This document shows, piece by piece, positions 60,185 through 64,000 of a stretch of 64,000 bases of DNA. Position numbers and translations under genes: made by a program. The stretch is taken from NCBI RefSeq assembly GCF_900176475.1, contig NZ_FWXX01000011.1:1-64000 (forward strand), written 5' to 3'. Source of the DNA: Tropicibacter naphthalenivorans (lineage in GTDB: Bacteria > Pseudomonadota > Alphaproteobacteria > Rhodobacterales > Rhodobacteraceae). Numbering within the stretch: the stretch's first letter is position 1; each line of letters opens with the position of its first letter. A model generated the notes under the pieces. It made no database searches. It was not told where the DNA came from and saw only the letters and a list, made by a program, of their open reading frames with translations.

Positions 60185-60214
60185 GGGCGCATCCAGAATA
60201 ATCCGCCAAAAATG

Positions 60215-60241
60215 AAAAAGCGGACCCCGAGAGGCCCGCTT
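60215..60241 (-). terminator. Intrinsic terminator after rlmN
   Basis: AAGCGG...CC and GG.CCGCTT arms (60219-60226, 60233-60241, one mismatch) form a hairpin with five A residues on its left, giving a T run on the minus strand. It lies 24 bp past the rlmN stop and insulates the copA promoter. Confidence 0.82.
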
Positions 60242-60264
60242 GATCCGTCAAATTATCGGCAATT

Positions 60265-61446
60265 TTACAAACCGGCTTCGGCTTCGATCTGCTTGCGCGA
60301 CTTGCGGGCGCGCTCCGTCGCGGATTTCAGCTGCCCACAGGCGGCCATGATGTCTTCGCCACGCGGGGTGCGGATCGGCGAGGCATAGCCCGCTTGCATC
60401 AGGATCGTCGCAAAAGCGCGAATCCGGTTGTTCGAAGACCGTTTGTACGGCGCGCCGGGCCATTCGTTGAAGGGGATCAGGTTGACCTTGGCCGGGATGC
60501 CGTCGAGCAGCTTGACCAGGCGATGCGCGTCCTCGTCGGTGTCGTTCACCCCGTCCAGCATCACGTATTCAAAGGTGATCCGCTCGGAGTTCGAGACCTT
60601 GGGGTATTCGCGCAGCGCCTCCAGCAGCGTGTCGATGTTCCAACGTTTGTTGATCGGCACCAGGATATCGCGCGTCTCGTTCGTGGTGGCGTGAAAGCTG
60701 ACCGCCAGCAAACAGCCGATTTCCTGCGCCGTCCGCGCGATTTCCGGCACAACACCAGAGGTCGACAGCGTGATCCGGCGACGGCCCAAGGCGATGCCCT
60801 CGCCGTCCATGGCGATCTTCATCGCGTCACGCACGTTTTCAAAGTTGTACAGCGGCTCGCCCATGCCCATCAGCACGATGTTCGACAGCAGACGCGGGCC
60901 GCTTTCGCCCGTACCCACACCCGGCTCGGGCCATTCGCCCAAGTCGTCGCGCGCCAGCATCACCTGCCCGATGATCTCGGCCGGGGTCAGGTTGCGCACC
61001 AGCTTTTGCGTGCCGGTATGGCAGAACGAACAGGTCAAAGTGCACCCCACCTGCGAGGAAATGCACAGCGTGCCGCGATCGGTTTCAGGGATGTACACCG
61101 TCTCGACCTCATGGCCGCCTGCGATCTTGACCAGGTACTTGCGCGTGCCATCCTCGGACACCTGCCGCGATACGATCTCGGGCAGTTCGATCACGAACTT
61201 TTGCGCCAGCATCGCGCGGTAGTCCTTGGCGAGGTTCGTCATCTGCGCAAAGTCGCGCACGCCCCAGTGGTACAGCCACTGCCAGATCTGGTTGACCCGC
61301 ATCTTGGCCTGCTTTTCCTTGGTGCCGGCGGCGATCAGCGCCTCGCGCAATTGCTCCCGCGTCAGGCCAATCAGGTTCACCGGCCCCTCGGGCAGCTTGC
61401 GAGGGATCGTCACGACGTCTTGGGTGATCGGTGCATCAGCAGTCAT
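60265..61446 (-). CDS. rlmN: Dual-specificity RNA methyltransferase RlmN
   Basis: RlmN is a radical SAM enzyme methylating C2 of A2503 in 23S rRNA and A37 in some tRNAs. The 393-residue protein has the radical SAM motif CTLTCSFC (C135, C139, C142), the catalytic Cys C370 in DIMAACGQL, and [13 protein letters not shown]. The N-terminal accessory domain includes [11 protein letters not shown]. An ORF extension to 61548 is rejected because the sequence upstream of [10 protein letters not shown] is not protein-like. Confidence 0.96.
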   Translation of the reverse strand: MTADAPITQDVVTIPRKLPEGPVNLIGLTREQLREALIAAGTKEKQAKMRVNQIWQWLYHWGVRDFAQMTNLAKDYRAMLAQKFVIELPEIVSRQVSEDGTRKYLVKIAGGHEVETVYIPETDRGTLCISSQVGCTLTCSFCHTGTQKLVRNLTPAEIIGQVMLARDDLGEWPEPGVGTGESGPRLLSNIVLMGMGEPLYNFENVRDAMKIAMDGEGIALGRRRITLSTSGVVPEIARTAQEIGCLLAVSFHATTNETRDILVPINKRWNIDTLLEALREYPKVSNSERITFEYVMLDGVNDTDEDAHRLVKLLDGIPAKVNLIPFNEWPGAPYKRSSNNRIRAFATILMQAGYASPIRTPRGEDIMAACGQLKSATERARKSRKQIEAEAGL

Positions 61447-61503
61447 GGAAGGCAGCGTCCTATGAAAAGAAGCCCGCGATATACAGGATTCGTCAAAAAA
61501 CAC

Positions 61504-61530
61504 AAAGGGCCAGTAAAAACCGGCCCGTTT
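61504..61530 (-). terminator. Intrinsic terminator after the IalB-family gene
   Basis: GGGCC (61507-61511) pairs with GGCCC (61522-61526) around a 10-nt loop. On the minus strand it is followed by TTTGTGTTTTTT. It lies 66 bp past the gene end. Confidence 0.75.
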
Positions 61531-61595
61531 GCATAAAAGTCGTGTCATTTTGCCGTTTTGCCAAGCGGTCTCGCAAAAGCGTGACCGTTCAGGCG

Positions 61596-62123
61596 TTACG
61601 AGCAGCGCTTTTCGGCGTCTTCGACTGCGGCGGTAAAGCCGAGCAGGGAAAAGGTGTCCTGCGTGCGGGTGCCGCGCGAGGAAACCGCCGTCAGAACCGC
61701 ATCGGCGCCGCGCTTCATCGCGGTGACCAGCTTGGCGTCATCCTGCGGGGTCGCGGGCCAGGCCCATTCGCCTTCGGTGTACAGCTCGAACTCGTTGCCC
61801 GAGATGTTGACGCTGACGGTGGAGCCGTTCGCAAAGGGATAACCGCCGGTAAAGGCGACCTGACCTTTGACCCCTGCTTCGGGGCGGTAGAACACCATCA
61901 ACAGGATTTCGCCGCGGGTCACGGCGACGACGCGGCCATCCTTGGTGTTGACGCTTTCCTTGTACTTGCTGACAGCCCAGCACTCACGCGGGCTTTGTTC
62001 CTCGAAGACGGACCAGTCGGTCATCGCGTCCACGCGGTTCGTGCTTTCCTGTTGTGCACCTGCGGCGGTCGCGCCCAGCAAAAGCGCGGCCGCGCCGACC
62101 ATCCGCCCAAGACCTGAAATCAT
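61596..62123 (-). CDS. Invasion-associated locus B (IalB) family protein
   Basis: A 175-residue periplasmic protein with a signal peptide (about 1-23, ending AAGAQ) and an IalB domain: [20 protein letters not shown], then [24 protein letters not shown] and [29 protein letters not shown]. Two cysteines (about C48 and C174) may form a disulfide. The family is common in non-pathogenic alphaproteobacteria, so the invasion label is historical; the function here is unknown. Confidence 0.88.
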   Translation of the reverse strand: MISGLGRMVGAAALLLGATAAGAQQESTNRVDAMTDWSVFEEQSPRECWAVSKYKESVNTKDGRVVAVTRGEILLMVFYRPEAGVKGQVAFTGGYPFANGSTVSVNISGNEFELYTEGEWAWPATPQDDAKLVTAMKRGADAVLTAVSSRGTRTQDTFSLLGFTAAVEDAEKRCS

Positions 62124-62287
62124 TCTGCAGCCTCCAGCTGTCCTAGCCTCAATACCTGTCCCGCGCCTTGCCTGTCTCGGCCGTTCTCGCGGCGAGGGAA
62201 CTTTCCTCTCGACGGCGGGACAATAGCCTGAAAGAACCGAATGGTGAAAGCCCCGTTGGCAGAATATCGCTCAGAGGAGAGATGTGC

Positions 62288-63298
62288 ATGTCCCTAGCCC
62301 CCGTTCCCTTGGTCGAAATCCACCGCGGCCCTATCCTTGAGAGCCTGCATACAGGCCACGCGGTGATCTGCGATGGCACCGGCCAGATCGTCGAAAGTTG
62401 GGGCGACCCTAGGGCGGTCGTCTTGCCGCGCAGCTCGTCCAAGATGTTGCAGGCGTTGCCCTTGGTGGCGTCCGGTGCGGCGCGCGCCTTTGGCCTAAGC
62501 ACCGAGCGGCTGGCGCTGTCCTGCGCCTCGCACGAGGGCGCACCGCTGCATGTGGCGGCGGTCAACGCGTGGTTGGCGGATCTTGGCCTGGGCGACGACG
62601 ACCTGATCTGCGGCCCGCAGGTCACGCGCGATAAGGCGCTGAAACTGGACATGATTCGCCATGACCAGTCGCCCTGCCGCGTGCACAACAACTGTTCCGG
62701 CAAGCACACCGGCTTTCTGACGTTGAACAAGCATCTGGGCGCGGATGCGAACTATGTCGATCCGTCCCACCCCGTGCAGACCGCCTGCAAGGAGCTGTTC
62801 GAAGCGGTCACCGATGAGACCTCTCCCGGCTTTGGGATCGACGGGTGCTCGGCCCCGAACTTTGCCACGACGATGCACGGCATGGCGCGGGCGATGGCCT
62901 TTTTCGCCACGGCCCATGGGCGCGAAGACGCCGTGTCCAAGGGCGCGGCAGAGCTGGTTCAGGCGATGATGAAGCACCCCGATCTGGTCGCGGGCGACGG
63001 CCGGTCCTGCACGCTGCTGATGCAGGCCGCGAAAGAGCCGTTTGCCGTCAAGATGGGGGCCGAGGGGTTCTTTGTCGGGATTCTCCCGAAACGCGGCTTT
63101 GGCATCGCGCTCAAGATCACTGACGGGGGGCTGCGCGCGGCCGATAGCGCCATGGCGGCGCTCTTGGTGCGGATTGGTGCGCTGGATGCGGCCAACCCGG
63201 TGGTGCAGCAGTTCCTGAACCCGCCGGTGCGCAATTGGGACGGGCTGGTGACGGGCGAAATCCGCCCCGTGGCCGGGCTGACCGGGCCGCTTGCGTAA
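62288..63298 (+). CDS. L-asparaginase, Rhizobium etli (AnsA/ReAV) type
   Basis: A 336-residue enzyme of the asparaginase II family found in Rhizobium etli, unrelated to the E. coli enzymes and related to Ser-Lys amidases. A Ser-x-x-Lys tetrad is seen in LPRSSSKMLQAL (S49, K52), with CASHEGAPLH (S81), HNNCSGKHTGFL and GIDGCSAPNF as further family motifs; the paired cysteines may bind zinc. AGAGGAGAG precedes a double start, ATG-TGC-ATG; the second, at 62288, has the better spacing. Confidence 0.9.
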   Translation: MSLAPVPLVEIHRGPILESLHTGHAVICDGTGQIVESWGDPRAVVLPRSSSKMLQALPLVASGAARAFGLSTERLALSCASHEGAPLHVAAVNAWLADLGLGDDDLICGPQVTRDKALKLDMIRHDQSPCRVHNNCSGKHTGFLTLNKHLGADANYVDPSHPVQTACKELFEAVTDETSPGFGIDGCSAPNFATTMHGMARAMAFFATAHGREDAVSKGAAELVQAMMKHPDLVAGDGRSCTLLMQAAKEPFAVKMGAEGFFVGILPKRGFGIALKITDGGLRAADSAMAALLVRIGALDAANPVVQQFLNPPVRNWDGLVTGEIRPVAGLTGPLA

Positions 63299-63330
63299 AG
63301 CTAAAGCGGCCGTAAAGCGACCCTGTCGCG

Positions 63331-64000
63331 TCAGACGTGGTCGGCGCGCGGGTAGCCTTGCAGGTACAAAAGCGCGGTCAGATCGCCGTGGTTCACCCGC
63401 AGATCGCACTGCGCCTGAACGCTGGGCTTGGCGTGCAGCGCAACACCCATTCCGGCGCGCCCCAGCATCCCCAGATCGTTCGCGCCATCGCCCACCGCCA
63501 GCACGTCGGCCTCGGTGATCCCTTGCTGGGCCGAGAATTCCTTGAGCGCCTGGATCTTGGCTTCGCGGCCAAGGATCGGGCGACCGACCTCTCCGGTCAG
63601 CTCCCCATCCTTGATTATCAAGGTGTTGGCGCGGTTTACGTCGAACCCTAGCAGGCCCGAGACACGCTGCGTAAAGGCGGTGAACCCACCCGACACCAGC
63701 GCGCAATAGCCGCCGTGGGCGTGCATCGTCGCCAGCAGCGTCTTGCCGCCGGGCATCAGGGTGATGCGCTCGGCCACAACCTTGTCGATGACGCTTTCGG
63801 GCAAGCCTTTGAGCAGGGCGACACGCTCTGTCAGGGCGCCGTCGAAATCCAGCTCGCCGTTCATGGCGCGCGCGGTGATGTCCTTGACGTGGGCGCCGAC
63901 GCCCGCCTCCTCGGCCAGCTCGTCAATGCACTCTTGCTGGATCATGGTGCTGTCCATATCGGCCAGCAGCATCTTTTTGCGGCGGCCCTCGGCGGGCACG
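63331..64000 (-). CDS. serB: Phosphoserine phosphatase SerB (partial, 5' end off window)
   Basis: The C-terminal 222 residues or so of a HAD-family phosphoserine phosphatase, the last step of serine synthesis. The HAD motif I is LLADMDSTMIQQECIDELAE (D-x-D nucleophile), motif II lies in CALVSGGFTAFT, and motif III/IV is GREAKIQAL...AVGDGANDLGML. Complete SerB proteins have about 290 residues, so the N-terminal ACT-like part lies beyond the right edge and the true start is not visible. Confidence 0.94.
   Translation of the reverse strand, partial: VPAEGRRKKMLLADMDSTMIQQECIDELAEEAGVGAHVKDITARAMNGELDFDGALTERVALLKGLPESVIDKVVAERITLMPGGKTLLATMHAHGGYCALVSGGFTAFTQRVSGLLGFDVNRANTLIIKDGELTGEVGRPILGREAKIQALKEFSAQQGITEADVLAVGDGANDLGMLGRAGMGVALHAKPSVQAQCDLRVNHGDLTALLYLQGYPRADHV

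Noticed and set aside
63317-63329. GCGAC-CCT-GTCGC hairpin between the asparaginase gene and serB
   Set aside because: Short, with a 3-nt loop and no T run on either strand; insufficient for a terminator call.
1-64000. Mobile elements, CRISPR arrays, prophage or integration after tRNA-fMet
   Set aside because: No transposase, integrase, spaced repeats or duplicated tRNA 3' end was seen; the CII-like gene alone is not evidence of a prophage.

Overview
The window looks like a chromosomal segment of an alphaproteobacterium of the family Rhodobacteraceae, most likely of the marine Roseobacter group. The pointers are the high GC content with AT-rich intergenic spots, the cell-cycle regulator GcrA, an initiator tRNA of alphaproteobacterial type, a short GltX, LexA-type operators of the GAAC/GTTC direct-repeat form, and a flagellar cluster in the order fliF-fliH-fliN-fliP with a divergent fliL-motE arm. 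I saw no insertion sequence, integrase, prophage block or CRISPR array. Genes are densely packed, and many neighbours in the same direction overlap by 4 bp (ATGA, GTGA or TTGA).

Layout. 0-5 kb: end of tRNA-fMet, a thioesterase, an orphan ABC-2 permease, gcrA with a terminator-like leader, rimO, and a LuxR-type regulator behind a small regulator-like gene. 5-13 kb: tdk, a BenE-like transporter, a KAS III-like enzyme, csaA and proC. These last two follow a probable SOS cassette: a radical SAM protein and a DUF4130-UdgX fusion behind two LexA-type boxes. 13-20 kb: a lipid/envelope group (FtsX-like permease, its ATPase, TesA), a geranylgeranyl reductase-like flavoprotein, an L,D-transpeptidase and TrxC. 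20-25 kb: the flagellar cluster around a CtrA-like site. 25-32 kb: an omega-aminotransferase, aldose 1-epimerase, and the glycine cleavage operon gcvTHP behind a tandem glycine riboswitch that starts 15 bp after an NsrR-like gene. That regulator has an FNR/NNR-type box upstream. 32-44 kb: membrane and ferritin-like proteins, gltX, a PfkB kinase, an unrecognised two-gene unit, nadE, an exported MORN-repeat protein, and an FeS (6-4) photolyase with an SDR.

44-64 kb: modABC; a Tat-type GMC oxidoreductase broken by one in-frame TAA; polysaccharide genes (sugar transferase, outer-membrane export lipoprotein) flanking a phosphatase; dgoK plus KDPGal aldolase behind a leader with an intrinsic-terminator hairpin; a quinate/shikimate dehydrogenase with a 3-dehydroshikimate dehydratase; a GntR regulator; the copA-cueR copper operon with a clear CueR promoter; rlmN, an IalB-family protein, an asparaginase and the C-terminal part of serB, cut by the window edge.

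Strongest leads: the LexA-boxed radical SAM/DUF4130-UdgX cassette with proC and csaA downstream; the nonsense-interrupted GMC oxidoreductase; terminator hairpins in the leaders of gcrA and dgoK; and the stacked control (FNR-type box, NsrR-like repressor, glycine riboswitch) ahead of gcvTHP. All family names come from reading the sequence; no database search was run.
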